A stretch of DNA of 64,000 nt from contig DAOSZN010000007.1 in NCBI GenBank assembly GCA_035593725.1, forward strand, positions 27,019-91,018. Direction: 5' to 3'. The notes beneath the pieces are model-generated. The model did not search any database and was not told the origin of the DNA. It saw nothing but the letters and a program-made list of their open reading frames with translations. This document shows, piece after piece, positions 1 through 7,856 of the stretch; the stretch's first letter is position 1, and each line of letters starts with the position of its first letter. The translations under genes were made by a program, and so were the position numbers. This DNA comes from UBA4971 sp029551185 (lineage in GTDB: Bacteria > Bacillota > SHA-98 > UBA4971).

Positions 1-642
1 GTATATGCATTTCAATCATTCCTGCGTAGGATTTTAAGTGTTCTTAGACACGAGAAACTGCTATTGGCAGTTGAGGTTCCCCTACCTGAGGAAACCGCAT
101 CCGTTCAAGGGCAGAATTGCAAAATACGTTGCCTTGATCTAGCGGGTATTGCGTCCATTGCCCATCTGGTTTTTCTCAAGACCTATAAAGATCCGGAAGA
201 GTTTTCATTTCCCGGGCCTATGGTATCTGTCAATCGTATAAAAACGGTACTAAAGAGCCTTACGCGGGCAGTGGATTTTTGGAAACTGATAATTGTCGTC
301 CCTGCTTTTGGAGTTGACTTTTCAGCAGGCCTCGGTACAGTTCCCCTTCGGAAGAAGCATGGGGAGGTTATGGAGATAATAGATACTTTCAAGCCTACAG
401 TCTCACAGCCTGAAGGTGAGCAATCCAAGGTCTTCAAATACAGGTCATTTCGGGTAAGTCACACTGTATATTTTGAGGACGCAGAGAGCATTGGGGTTTA
501 TGGGGACCTTGCATTAAGATATGGCCTTGCGGGTATGGCCATTGCGGATTTGGCAGATGCCGATCCATGGGTTTGGCCTGCGCTTAAGGCAAGGTTCAAG
601 GTGGTTAAAGATGGGGGTGGGGTCGGGGTTTCAAGCAGATGA
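1..642 (+). CDS. C-terminal part of a GH18-like (spore germination glycosylase YaaH-like) protein
   Basis: The reading frame is open from the first base of the window, so the gene probably begins upstream and only the last ~213 codons are seen. A TTG at 64 is the first possible start codon inside, but no convincing ribosome binding site precedes it. The last third resembles the end of family 18 glycosidases of the YaaH/SleL type: an HTVYFED stretch, then a helix-rich segment with RYGLAGMAIADLADADPW, matching the family's terminal beta strand and 'GLAG...DP..W' motif. The catalytic DxxDxDxE motif would lie upstream of the window. If right, it would cut peptidoglycan, probably spore cortex, which fits the spore-coat genes that follow. 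The family call rests on this motif resemblance only. Confidence 0.5.
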   Translation, partial: VYAFQSFLRRILSVLRHEKLLLAVEVPLPEETASVQGQNCKIRCLDLAGIASIAHLVFLKTYKDPEEFSFPGPMVSVNRIKTVLKSLTRAVDFWKLIIVVPAFGVDFSAGLGTVPLRKKHGEVMEIIDTFKPTVSQPEGEQSKVFKYRSFRVSHTVYFEDAESIGVYGDLALRYGLAGMAIADLADADPWVWPALKARFKVVKDGGGVGVSSR

Positions 643-722
643 TCGTGGTGCAGACAGGATGTGCTTTCGTTTTTTCGGCTTTTCGTCCGGCGTAAGGCGT
701 GATCTTGTATTTAGAAATATAT

Positions 723-752
723 GCACATTTCGGTAAGTTGCCCGCATATAGT
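723..752 (+). promoter_or_regulatory. Candidate sigma-E-type promoter for the first SPOCS gene
   Basis: GCACATT at 723-729 resembles the B. subtilis sigma-E -35 box (KMATATT, 6 of 7). CATATAGT at 745-752 resembles the -10 box (CATACAHT, 6 of 8). The spacing is 15 bases. Mother-cell sigma-E control would suit a coat morphogenetic gene. It is a match by eye only. Confidence 0.3.
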
Positions 753-808
753 AGAAATGAAAAAGAAGTGTACGGCTCCGTGTGTGTAATTGGAAAGGAG
801 GAAAAGAG

Positions 809-2410
809 ATGGCTGTGGGTATCGAGCTCAAAGAGGAACTCCTAAAAGTTGAACAGGTCGTTGGCGAAACCACGGCGCGGAAGGTCCTGCGAGAAGTTAT
901 CAAAATATCGGATACTCTGCCTACTGCTGAGAAGATTATCAGTGTGGATGTTAACATTCTGACCACGTCTTTTCAGCTGATAAAGAACAAGATCCTAATT
1001 GAAGGCACAGCCAGGGTAAGAATTCTCTACGTAGCCAGGGAGGCTACCGGAGCGCAGCCGGTCCAGGTATTCGAAGAAGACATATCTTTTGAACTCATTG
1101 CTGAAGTGCCAGGCACAGAGCCTTTTATGAATGCCTGGGTGCAGGTGGATATCCATGACATAGCCTTCGATCTGGTAGACATCAGGACTGTTGATGTACG
1201 CGTTGTGATTTCCGCAAGGGTTAAGGTCACTGTAACTGAGCAGTTGGAAGTGGTCACAGAGGTGACCGGGCCGGCGGATCTGCAAGTTACGAGGGAGCTT
1301 CTAAAGGTCGAGGATGTAATTGGTGATGCACAGGCACAGGCCCTGGTAACAGGTAGACTCATAGTTCCATTTGAAAAGCCTGACATAGACTCTGTGATAA
1401 GCGTCGAAGCAAAGCCTCGTCTCACAGATGTCCAGGTTCTTGACGGGCAGGTGGTTGTTGAAGGGTTAATAGATGTTGATGTGCTCTATGCTGCAGTGCC
1501 TCAGGATCCAACTCCCCAAGGCGTGAAATTGCCGGTCCACTTCTTCTCGACTCAATTACGGTTTTCGCAGGTTGTAGAGATTCCAGGGGCGGCAATCGGC
1601 ATGGTTGCTCAGGCCAGAGTAATCTTTGAAACAGTCAGCTTCACTGAATTGGATTTTCGCACCGTCACTGTGGATGTAGTCCTCAAGATTGTCGCTAAGG
1701 TAACTGTTGTCAGGCAATTGGAAATTGTGACAGATGTTGCTTCGAAGACCACAGTCCTTGATGTAGAAAAGCGTCTGCTTCGAGTAGAGGATGTCATAGG
1801 GGAAGACATAGCTCAGACTATTGTCAAAGAAATACTCGACGTGCCGAGGGAGAAACCCAATATTGAACGTATTCTTCGCATTGATACTTCAGTAAAGGAA
1901 ACGTCCTGGAGAATTATTGACGGTAAGGTAATTATTGAAGGCGTTGTTGAGCTTCAGACTTTATATGTGGCACAGACACCTGAGGGAGACCAGCCTGTGC
2001 ACCATATGTCACATCGGCTGAAGTTCACTCTGATTGTAGAGATACCGGGCACACACGAAGGCTTCACTGCAGAAACGCGCGTAGCAGTTGAACATGTTGA
2101 CTTTGAGCTTGTTGAGGACCGCCGGTTCACAGCGAAAGTGCTTATCGGTGTGTTTGCGAAGGTGACTGAACCGGTTCAACTCAATGTAGTCGTCAATGTA
2201 GTTGTTGTTACAGTTCCGCCGGAAGTGCCATGTGAAAAGCCTACTATTGTTATGGTGACGATTCAACCGGGTGATACTCTCTGGGCGTTGGCCAGGAAGT
2301 ATAATACGACAGTTGAAGCTATCATTCAGGCAAATCCTGGGATACAGCCTGAGAACCTCCAGGTAGGCCAGGTAATCCAGATCCCTGCCTGCCCTGCTCC
2401 CAAGGGATGA
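809..2410 (+). CDS. SPOCS (DUF3794) x3 plus LysM protein, SipL-like spore coat morphogenetic protein
   Basis: A 533-residue protein of three consecutive beta-rich SPOCS/DUF3794 repeats (about residues 1-155, 160-320 and 325-475) and one C-terminal LysM domain (about 480-526, with IQPGDTLWALARKYN). Each repeat carries the signature 'hydrophobic-EG-x-hydrophobic...LYVA...PVH' followed by 'EIPG'. This is the architecture of clostridial SipL, which links the coat-basement ATPase SpoIVA to the forespore surface; in SipL the LysM domain contacts SpoIVA. The ATG at 809 is preceded by AAAGGAGG, so an in-frame GTG at 782 is rejected. It probably shares a transcript with the next SPOCS gene 77 bases downstream. 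The family is clear; the SipL role is inferred from architecture. Confidence 0.85.
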   Translation: MAVGIELKEELLKVEQVVGETTARKVLREVIKISDTLPTAEKIISVDVNILTTSFQLIKNKILIEGTARVRILYVAREATGAQPVQVFEEDISFELIAEVPGTEPFMNAWVQVDIHDIAFDLVDIRTVDVRVVISARVKVTVTEQLEVVTEVTGPADLQVTRELLKVEDVIGDAQAQALVTGRLIVPFEKPDIDSVISVEAKPRLTDVQVLDGQVVVEGLIDVDVLYAAVPQDPTPQGVKLPVHFFSTQLRFSQVVEIPGAAIGMVAQARVIFETVSFTELDFRTVTVDVVLKIVAKVTVVRQLEIVTDVASKTTVLDVEKRLLRVEDVIGEDIAQTIVKEILDVPREKPNIERILRIDTSVKETSWRIIDGKVIIEGVVELQTLYVAQTPEGDQPVHHMSHRLKFTLIVEIPGTHEGFTAETRVAVEHVDFELVEDRRFTAKVLIGVFAKVTEPVQLNVVVNVVVVTVPPEVPCEKPTIVMVTIQPGDTLWALARKYNTTVEAIIQANPGIQPENLQVGQVIQIPACPAPKG

Positions 2411-2487
2411 GGGGCAGTCTGTAACGGGCGGGTCCGAGGTTCGGTACGAATTCCGTAAGCATCGTTTGAAAGGGAGGGAAATAGGAG

Positions 2488-3906
2488 ATGGTTCTGAGAA
2501 GGGAACGCCTCAAGCTTTTCGAGGTCGTCAGTGAAACTGTGACCACCTTTGCGCTGAGGAGTATTCAGTCAGTGCCTGCAGGGAAACCTGACGTCCAGAA
2601 GATCTTGAGCATAGCTAATGTAACAGTCTCAGCAACAGGGACGCCGCTGCCTAATAAAGTGGTAATTGAAGGCACTGCAACAGTCCAGACTATATATGTA
2701 GCTCAACTGCCTGACCAGCCTGTCCATCATATGGAGCATGTCATAAGCTTCCTGCAATTTGCTGATGTGCCTGGGACACAACCGGGAATGACAGTGATAT
2801 TGAATCCCCGGGTGAAGTTCTCTGACATAGTGATAAGGTCGCCGAGGGAAGTGGAGATAGAGGTCATCATAGAATTCTTTGTGAAGGTAATCAGGCTGGT
2901 CCAGCTTGATGTAGTTACTGATGTTATGTTCAAGAGTGTCCCTGCTAAAGTTGATAAGCAGCTTTTCCGGGTGGAACGCGTCAGAGGTGAGAATACAGGC
3001 CAGGTGATATTAAGTAACATGTTGCCTGTGCCTGCAGGCAAACCGCCTGTCCAGAAAATCTTAAACGTTGTCACAACAGAAATCATAACAGATGAAGTGC
3101 GCATTATTCCGGATCTTGTGATAATCCAAGGCAGAGTCATAACCCAGGTAATCTATGTCGCTGCAGAGCCGGATCAGCCTGTCCACCACATGCATCTGGA
3201 AGTGAATTTCCTTGCAAACATCAGAATACCCGGAGTGGTGCCGGGGTTGATGACGGAAATATTCCCCGGTGTAGAGTTTGTACAGGTGTCTACTGTAAAT
3301 CCCACTATGGTCATGCAAGACTTAATCTTGAGCATTTTTGTAAAGGTTACGGAGATTCAACAGATCCGTGTAGTGACAGACGTAAGATCGGACAGAATCC
3401 CGATTAATGCTGTAAGACAGCTTGTAGCCATAGAGGATGTGGTAAATGAAAGATCGCAGCAAGTTAACATCCGCAGGGAGGTAGAAATACCCCAGGAGAA
3501 ACCGCCTGCGCAAAAGATCCTTCAGATATTCAGTTCAACTGTGGACATAACACGGTCTGATTTACTGGAAGGTAAAGTCATTCTGGAAGGTGTTTTGGTT
3601 CTTCAGATAATCTATGTTGCAGCTCTTCCGGATCAACCTGTGCATCATGCCCATGTTGAAATACCGTTTACCACATTCGTGGATCTGCCCGGTGCTTATC
3701 CTGGCATGAATATCCTGGTGCGGCCAAGGGTAGAGTTTGCGACTGTCCAGTTCCTGCCGGTGGGAGTGACTCCTCCCATTGAGATTGGCACGAGGGATCT
3801 CCTAGTTGACGCTATTATCGAGGTTTTTGTGAAGGTAACGAAGACAGTTCAGAAGCATGTAGTCGTTGACGTGATAGTTCCTCAGGGGTTTCAGGATTCA
3901 AATTAA
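2488..3906 (+). CDS. SPOCS (DUF3794) x3 protein without LysM, spore coat-associated
   Basis: A 472-residue protein built of three SPOCS repeats of ~150 residues, each containing the 'VVIEG...IYVAQLPDQPVHH' type signature, followed by a 'VPG..PGM' turn and a 'hVKV' strand. It lacks the C-terminal LysM domain of its two paralogs in this window and ends shortly after the third repeat. The ATG at 2488 is preceded by AAAGGGAGG. It lies 77 bases downstream of the LysM-bearing paralog on the same strand, so co-expression during sporulation is likely. Without LysM it probably cannot make the SpoIVA-type contact and may be a structural partner or layer protein. A hairpin terminator follows the gene. 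Confidence 0.8.
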   Translation: MVLRRERLKLFEVVSETVTTFALRSIQSVPAGKPDVQKILSIANVTVSATGTPLPNKVVIEGTATVQTIYVAQLPDQPVHHMEHVISFLQFADVPGTQPGMTVILNPRVKFSDIVIRSPREVEIEVIIEFFVKVIRLVQLDVVTDVMFKSVPAKVDKQLFRVERVRGENTGQVILSNMLPVPAGKPPVQKILNVVTTEIITDEVRIIPDLVIIQGRVITQVIYVAAEPDQPVHHMHLEVNFLANIRIPGVVPGLMTEIFPGVEFVQVSTVNPTMVMQDLILSIFVKVTEIQQIRVVTDVRSDRIPINAVRQLVAIEDVVNERSQQVNIRREVEIPQEKPPAQKILQIFSSTVDITRSDLLEGKVILEGVLVLQIIYVAALPDQPVHHAHVEIPFTTFVDLPGAYPGMNILVRPRVEFATVQFLPVGVTPPIEIGTRDLLVDAIIEVFVKVTKTVQKHVVVDVIVPQGFQDSN

Positions 3907-3935
3907 AGAGGATAGGCAGTAACCTTCATGTTGTG

Positions 3936-3972
3936 GAAGCGACCCTGTTTGTGCGAAATACGGGGTCGCTTC
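3936..3972. terminator. Hairpin terminator between convergent genes
   Basis: The arms GAAGCGACCC (3936-3945) and GGGTCGCTTC (3963-3972) are perfect complements over 10 bp with a 17-base loop, followed by a short pyrimidine run. The hairpin sits between the convergent SPOCS gene and the polyferredoxin gene, so it may serve both strands. Confidence 0.7.
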
Positions 3973-4011
3973 TCTTGATGGTATGGAGATGCCGGTTACC
4001 AGGGATACCGC

Positions 4012-4821
4012 TCAAGTACCATACTTTACCTTAATAGCAGGACAAGAAGTACATTCCAAGCATCTTATGCAGTCCTTAGAGTCTGCATCGAGATACGGGT
4101 CAATGCTCATGGGGCAAGCTGCTCTGCAAGCCCCGCACTCATTGCATAACTCTTTATCTACTTTAAGCCTTACGTAGCTCACCTTGTTGAAAGGCGAGTA
4201 TACAGTTCCGAGCGGACAGATGAATCTGCAAAAAGGCCTCTTTATAAGAATTGCGACGACTATGAAAATGAGGACTATCACCATTTTCACGATAAACAAG
4301 GTTCCTACCATAGCTCTGATCGAGGGATCAATAATGACCAGAGGCAGTCCTGCCTCCAGGCCGCCTGCAGGACACAGCTTACAAAACAACGGTTCTCCTG
4401 TGGCGAATGCCCCAATGATGACAAGACCTAAAAGAACTACGTAACGAGAGGCTTTGGAAAGTCCATGTCCGGTTCGTACCTGTAGCTTCTTGGGGAAGAG
4501 TTTGATTTTAAAGAGGATATCCTGTAAAAACCCGAATGGGCATGCCCACCCGCAGGTCATCCGTCCAACAAGCGCTCCTGTAACTGTGAAGAACCCCACA
4601 AGGGCAAAGGGGAATCTTCTTTGTCCCACAAAATGCTGGAGCGACCCAATAGGACAAGCCATGACCGCGAGCGGGCATGCGTGGCAATTGAGTATGGGCG
4701 CAGGGCAAAACTTTAGAAATGACAAGACATATGAGTTGGCAAATATGAGCGATGCAATTTGGACAAGTGTTCGCTTGTTAGTAGCAGGTTTATGATTGCT
4801 CAAAGTTTGCTTCAGCTTCAT
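4012..4821 (-). CDS. 4Fe-4S binding membrane protein (NapH/polyferredoxin type)
   Basis: A 269-residue integral membrane protein with several hydrophobic segments and many cysteine motifs: a CxxC near the N-terminus (CHACP), paired CxxxCP motifs on the membrane domain (CGWACP, CRFICP), a CKLCP, and a C-terminal two-cluster ferredoxin region (CNECGACRAACP and CIRCLECTSCP). This is the Fer4_5/NapH layout, which passes electrons from the quinone pool or cytoplasm across the membrane. It is the last gene of a minus-strand group with a TlpA thioredoxin and a small CXXC membrane protein, so it probably supplies reducing power to an extracytoplasmic thiol system. The electron donor and acceptor cannot be read from the sequence. 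Confidence 0.8.
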   Translation of the reverse strand: MKLKQTLSNHKPATNKRTLVQIASLIFANSYVLSFLKFCPAPILNCHACPLAVMACPIGSLQHFVGQRRFPFALVGFFTVTGALVGRMTCGWACPFGFLQDILFKIKLFPKKLQVRTGHGLSKASRYVVLLGLVIIGAFATGEPLFCKLCPAGGLEAGLPLVIIDPSIRAMVGTLFIVKMVIVLIFIVVAILIKRPFCRFICPLGTVYSPFNKVSYVRLKVDKELCNECGACRAACPMSIDPYLDADSKDCIRCLECTSCPAIKVKYGT

Positions 4822-4880
4822 GCCATAGATTCCCGGATCCTTGATATTTAGACCCTGCCTTCTCGCTTAAGACTTACACG

Positions 4881-5093
4881 TTATCTGAGGCCGATACATG
4901 ATGCGCACAAGATCAAAGCGTTAAGTAAGATAGTCTCAAATTCGCTCCTGAAAACGCCAATAATTATGAAGCCTATGCCTAACCCTAAGATAACCCAATA
5001 CAGTCTCATGGGAGGCTTTAACCTAGGGTTTACCGAGCCTTTGGAGACAAAACCATATATCCTCTTATGCGTATCAGCCTTGTTATTGTCCAC
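4881..5093 (-). CDS. Small membrane protein with C-terminal CXXC (CD1871A-like)
   Basis: Seventy residues from a GTG start at 5093. One transmembrane helix (about residues 32-50) is followed by a C-terminal tail ending in ALILCASCIGLR, the CXXC tail seen in the small CD1871A family of clostridia. Members of that family are usually only ~45 residues, so translation could instead begin at the internal ATG (residue 29); no good ribosome binding site distinguishes the two. It lies 7 bases after the TlpA gene and 59 bases before the polyferredoxin gene, the arrangement expected for a thiol-redox relay across the membrane. The function is inferred from context. Confidence 0.65.
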   Translation of the reverse strand: MDNNKADTHKRIYGFVSKGSVNPRLKPPMRLYWVILGLGIGFIIIGVFRSEFETILLNALILCASCIGLR

Positions 5094-5100
5094 TTACTGC

Positions 5101-5685
5101 TCACTTCTTAAGAAGGTCGGCGATGAGCCCGCCTAATTCCTTCTCAAGTTTAGCCTTATCAGGACCTGTCCCAACTGACACATGCCTTACTATGCCTTCT
5201 TTATCAACCAGGACAAGTGTGGGTATAGCTGTAACCCCATAATCCTTGATGATTTCGGCAAGGGGTGTGTCGCCCTTGGTGCCGGACGCTGCTATGGAAT
5301 ACGGAATGCTATTGCTTTTGACATACTCTTGGACTTTCTTTTGGGTATCGTTTACTGCGATTCCAAGAACGGTTAATCCTTGGTCAGAATAAGTTTTATG
5401 GAGAGAGATGAATACCGGGGTAATCTCTCTACATGGGCCGCACCAGGTGGCCCAGAAATCTATTAGTGTTACCTTACCTGGGTCACTAGGGTTAATGCGT
5501 ATTCCGTCTAGATCAGTCACAACGAATGAAGGAGCAGGTTTGCTCAAGAGGCTTTCCGGGCTGGCTGCAAAACATTCCGGTACCCTGTAAATTGATGTAA
5601 GCAAAAGGCCTGCCACTAAAATAAGGACAAACAGAGGATGCATCCTCTTAACGTTGGATTTTCTTAGGTTACGGAGCCCTTGCAC
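5101..5685 (-). CDS. TlpA-family thiol-disulfide oxidoreductase, membrane-anchored or secreted
   Basis: A 194-residue protein starting at a GTG preceded by AAAGGGAGGG. An N-terminal hydrophobic segment (about residues 17-34) acts as signal or anchor and is followed by a thioredoxin fold with the active site FWATWCGPCRE, the cis-proline region AIPTLVLVD, and AhpC/TlpA features. It would reduce or isomerise thiols outside the cytoplasmic membrane, for example in cytochrome maturation or the spore envelope (ResA/StoA-like). It is the first gene of the minus-strand trio with the CXXC membrane protein and the polyferredoxin, and it is divergent from the third SPOCS gene. Confidence 0.85.
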   Translation of the reverse strand: MQGLRNLRKSNVKRMHPLFVLILVAGLLLTSIYRVPECFAASPESLLSKPAPSFVVTDLDGIRINPSDPGKVTLIDFWATWCGPCREITPVFISLHKTYSDQGLTVLGIAVNDTQKKVQEYVKSNSIPYSIAASGTKGDTPLAEIIKDYGVTAIPTLVLVDKEGIVRHVSVGTGPDKAKLEKELGGLIADLLKK

Positions 5686-5860
5686 GAAATGCCCTCCCTT
5701 TGCTACTTGAGCTTTTGGATATTAACTCATGTATTGTTCTACTAAGAAGTAATACGATAATTTGCTGAAGTAGTTCCCATGAGTAGATTCAGGTGACGTG
5801 CTTCCTTTGCTTGGCATATCATATTCTGGTAGATGTGTTACTAGAGAGGGAGGGAGGGAG

Positions 5861-7471
5861 ATGTCAGAGGATTGCGTCATCTCCGGTGTTCATCATAAAA
5901 AGGTAAAAGTGGAAGTAATAGTTGCAGACGTAAGTGCAAGTATAGTCGCAAGCGGGCGACTTACCGTGCCGCCTCCGAAGCCTGATATAGCTTCGATTTT
6001 GGATACGGGGGCCAAGGTTGCTATTACACGCGTTTCTGTTGTCTCGGGAACCGTTGTGATCCAGGGCGATGTGACGGTGGACATAACCTATGTTTCCACT
6101 GAGCCGTCCCAGCCGGTTCACTTCTTCGAAGGAACCTTATCCTTATTCGGAAATGTTAATGTGCCTGGGATTTTGCCGGGAATGACTCCTGAAGTGGCGG
6201 TAACGAGTGTTTATGCCACATCGCATCTTGTGGATCCAAGAACAGTTGAAGTTAACGTGTTAGTCACAGTAAGGGTGAAAGTGCTTAGAGAACAAGTCTT
6301 GCCCATAGTGACCGAGGTTCCGAAAACGATCATTGTGCCTACTGTAAGCGTTCCTGTGGTTCCTGTAGTCAAACGTAGAGTCGTCACTGTGGAACGTGCT
6401 GTGTTGCAAGGTGAAGCTCAGACGGTTGCTGTAGGGACTATATCCATACCGCCTGATAAGCCGGGCCTATCCGGTATTATTCGAACCAGCGCAGCCGGAT
6501 CTGTCACCAGAACCAAGGTGCTGCGAGGTAAAGTGGTGGTTGACGGGGTCGTATCCACACGTACTCTCTATGTAGGTCTCTCTCCGGCACAGCCTGTGTT
6601 TTCTGTGGACGGAGCTGTCACTTTCAGCGTAATTGTGGATCTTCCCGGGGTGGAAACAGGAATGTTTGCATTTGCTGCTGTGCAAATTGAGGCTGTGGAC
6701 ACAACGATTGTAGATTCCCGCACATTGCGCGTAAGGGCAGTGGTAAAGGTATCAGTAGTTGTTACGGTGGAAAAAGAGCTTCCCTTGGTGACCGGCATAG
6801 AAGCTCTTCCGCCCACACTTGTACCTGTCACACAAGACTTCCTTGTAGAGGAGATCATAGGTCAAGTTCAGGACGATTCCACAGTCACGGTACAAGTGAT
6901 TATTCCGGCCACTCTTCCCGGCATCGGAAGGGTAATTCAGTCATTTGCTCAAGCCAGGATCGCAAAAACCTTGGTACTCGACGGTGCAATCATAGTGCAA
7001 GGGACTCTCAGGATTACCATACTCTTCTCTGAACTCCCCAGCCAGAGAGTGTTTGCTCATGTTGAAACAGTGCCGTTTTCAGTGACATTACGCATACCCG
7101 GGGCAGTTCCGGCTTTCTTCGGAACAGCGGAAGTAAGCGTGGTCAGGGTAGAAGCTGTCCCGGTGGAACTTAGGACCGTAAATGTCAGGGCAACCTTACG
7201 AGGCTGGGGGATGGTGACAAGGATCGATACCGTCCCTACGGTAGTGGATATTTGCTCTCAAGGGACAGGGCAAGTACAGCCTGGGCCTCCCGTCAGTTCA
7301 AGTACGCAAAGTCCGTCAAGCTCAGGAGGCAGAATTCACGTAGTTCAGATTGGAGATACTTTGTTCCGAATAGCCCAGAGATATGGGACCACTGTGAATG
7401 CCATAGTACAGGCAAATAACATTCAAGATCCGGATCAAATAGCAGTCGGAGATACGCTGGTGATTCCGTAA
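5861..7471 (+). CDS. SPOCS (DUF3794) x3 plus LysM protein, second SipL-like paralog
   Basis: A 536-residue protein with three SPOCS repeats (about residues 10-165, 185-345 and 350-470), a Ser/Pro/Gln-rich linker and a C-terminal LysM domain (VVQIGDTLFRIAQRYG to the end). The ATG at 5861 follows AGGGAGGGAG, so the upstream in-frame codons from 5798 are rejected. Repeat signatures such as 'VVIQGDVTVDITYVS...PVHFFEG' parallel the first SPOCS gene, but the paralogs are strongly diverged. It is divergently transcribed from the TlpA redox trio, with ~175 bases between them for promoters. It is probably a second SpoIVA-binding coat protein. A genome normally carries one SipL, so dosage or stage specialisation is possible. 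Confidence 0.83.
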   Translation: MSEDCVISGVHHKKVKVEVIVADVSASIVASGRLTVPPPKPDIASILDTGAKVAITRVSVVSGTVVIQGDVTVDITYVSTEPSQPVHFFEGTLSLFGNVNVPGILPGMTPEVAVTSVYATSHLVDPRTVEVNVLVTVRVKVLREQVLPIVTEVPKTIIVPTVSVPVVPVVKRRVVTVERAVLQGEAQTVAVGTISIPPDKPGLSGIIRTSAAGSVTRTKVLRGKVVVDGVVSTRTLYVGLSPAQPVFSVDGAVTFSVIVDLPGVETGMFAFAAVQIEAVDTTIVDSRTLRVRAVVKVSVVVTVEKELPLVTGIEALPPTLVPVTQDFLVEEIIGQVQDDSTVTVQVIIPATLPGIGRVIQSFAQARIAKTLVLDGAIIVQGTLRITILFSELPSQRVFAHVETVPFSVTLRIPGAVPAFFGTAEVSVVRVEAVPVELRTVNVRATLRGWGMVTRIDTVPTVVDICSQGTGQVQPGPPVSSSTQSPSSSGGRIHVVQIGDTLFRIAQRYGTTVNAIVQANNIQDPDQIAVGDTLVIP

Positions 7472-7856
7472 TAAGCGCTTATATCGACTCCTGTCGGTGA
7501 AGTCTGAAGATGAAAACAGGCAATTCTCAGGGGGAGCGGAGCTTTCGGCTCCCTCTTCCGTTATTCGGCAGAATTACAAGCGCCTTGCAAGCTTTTTTGC
7601 CAACCCGGAACAAATTTCCTGTAAGGTTGTCTTATGCGTGTGTTTCCTTTATTTAACGGAATATTTGAGAACACGTGAAATGACCGGTAGGAAAAATGTG
7701 CTACTGTAATGTAAATGTATAGGTAATACCATGGGATATTGCGTTTTATAATACTATGCCAAGATTTGTGGTGACAGTTTATCGGTTAGGTCGTGCAAAA
7801 CAGTATTGGGAACAAGCGAGGATATAGTTCCTCAAAATTACCAGGAGGAGATCTGT
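7472..7856 (+). other. Intergenic region with a hairpin and a possible promoter
   Basis: This 385-base gap holds a GGGAGC/GCTCCC hairpin (7532-7553) with a weak T-rich tail, likely the end of the SPOCS-LysM transcript. A TATAAT sits at 7747-7752, about 105 bases upstream of the deaminase start, but no clear -35 box lies 17 bases before it. A 70-codon open frame at 7497-7709 runs through the hairpin and has no ribosome binding site, so I do not call it. Confidence 0.4.

Noticed and set aside
809..3906. Tandem DNA repeats in the SPOCS genes.
   Set aside because: The repeats are protein-level SPOCS domains and are diverged in DNA, so they are not nucleotide repeats.
7497..7709. A 70-codon frame after the second SipL-like gene.
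   Set aside because: It overlaps the terminator hairpin, has no ribosome site and no recognisable motif.
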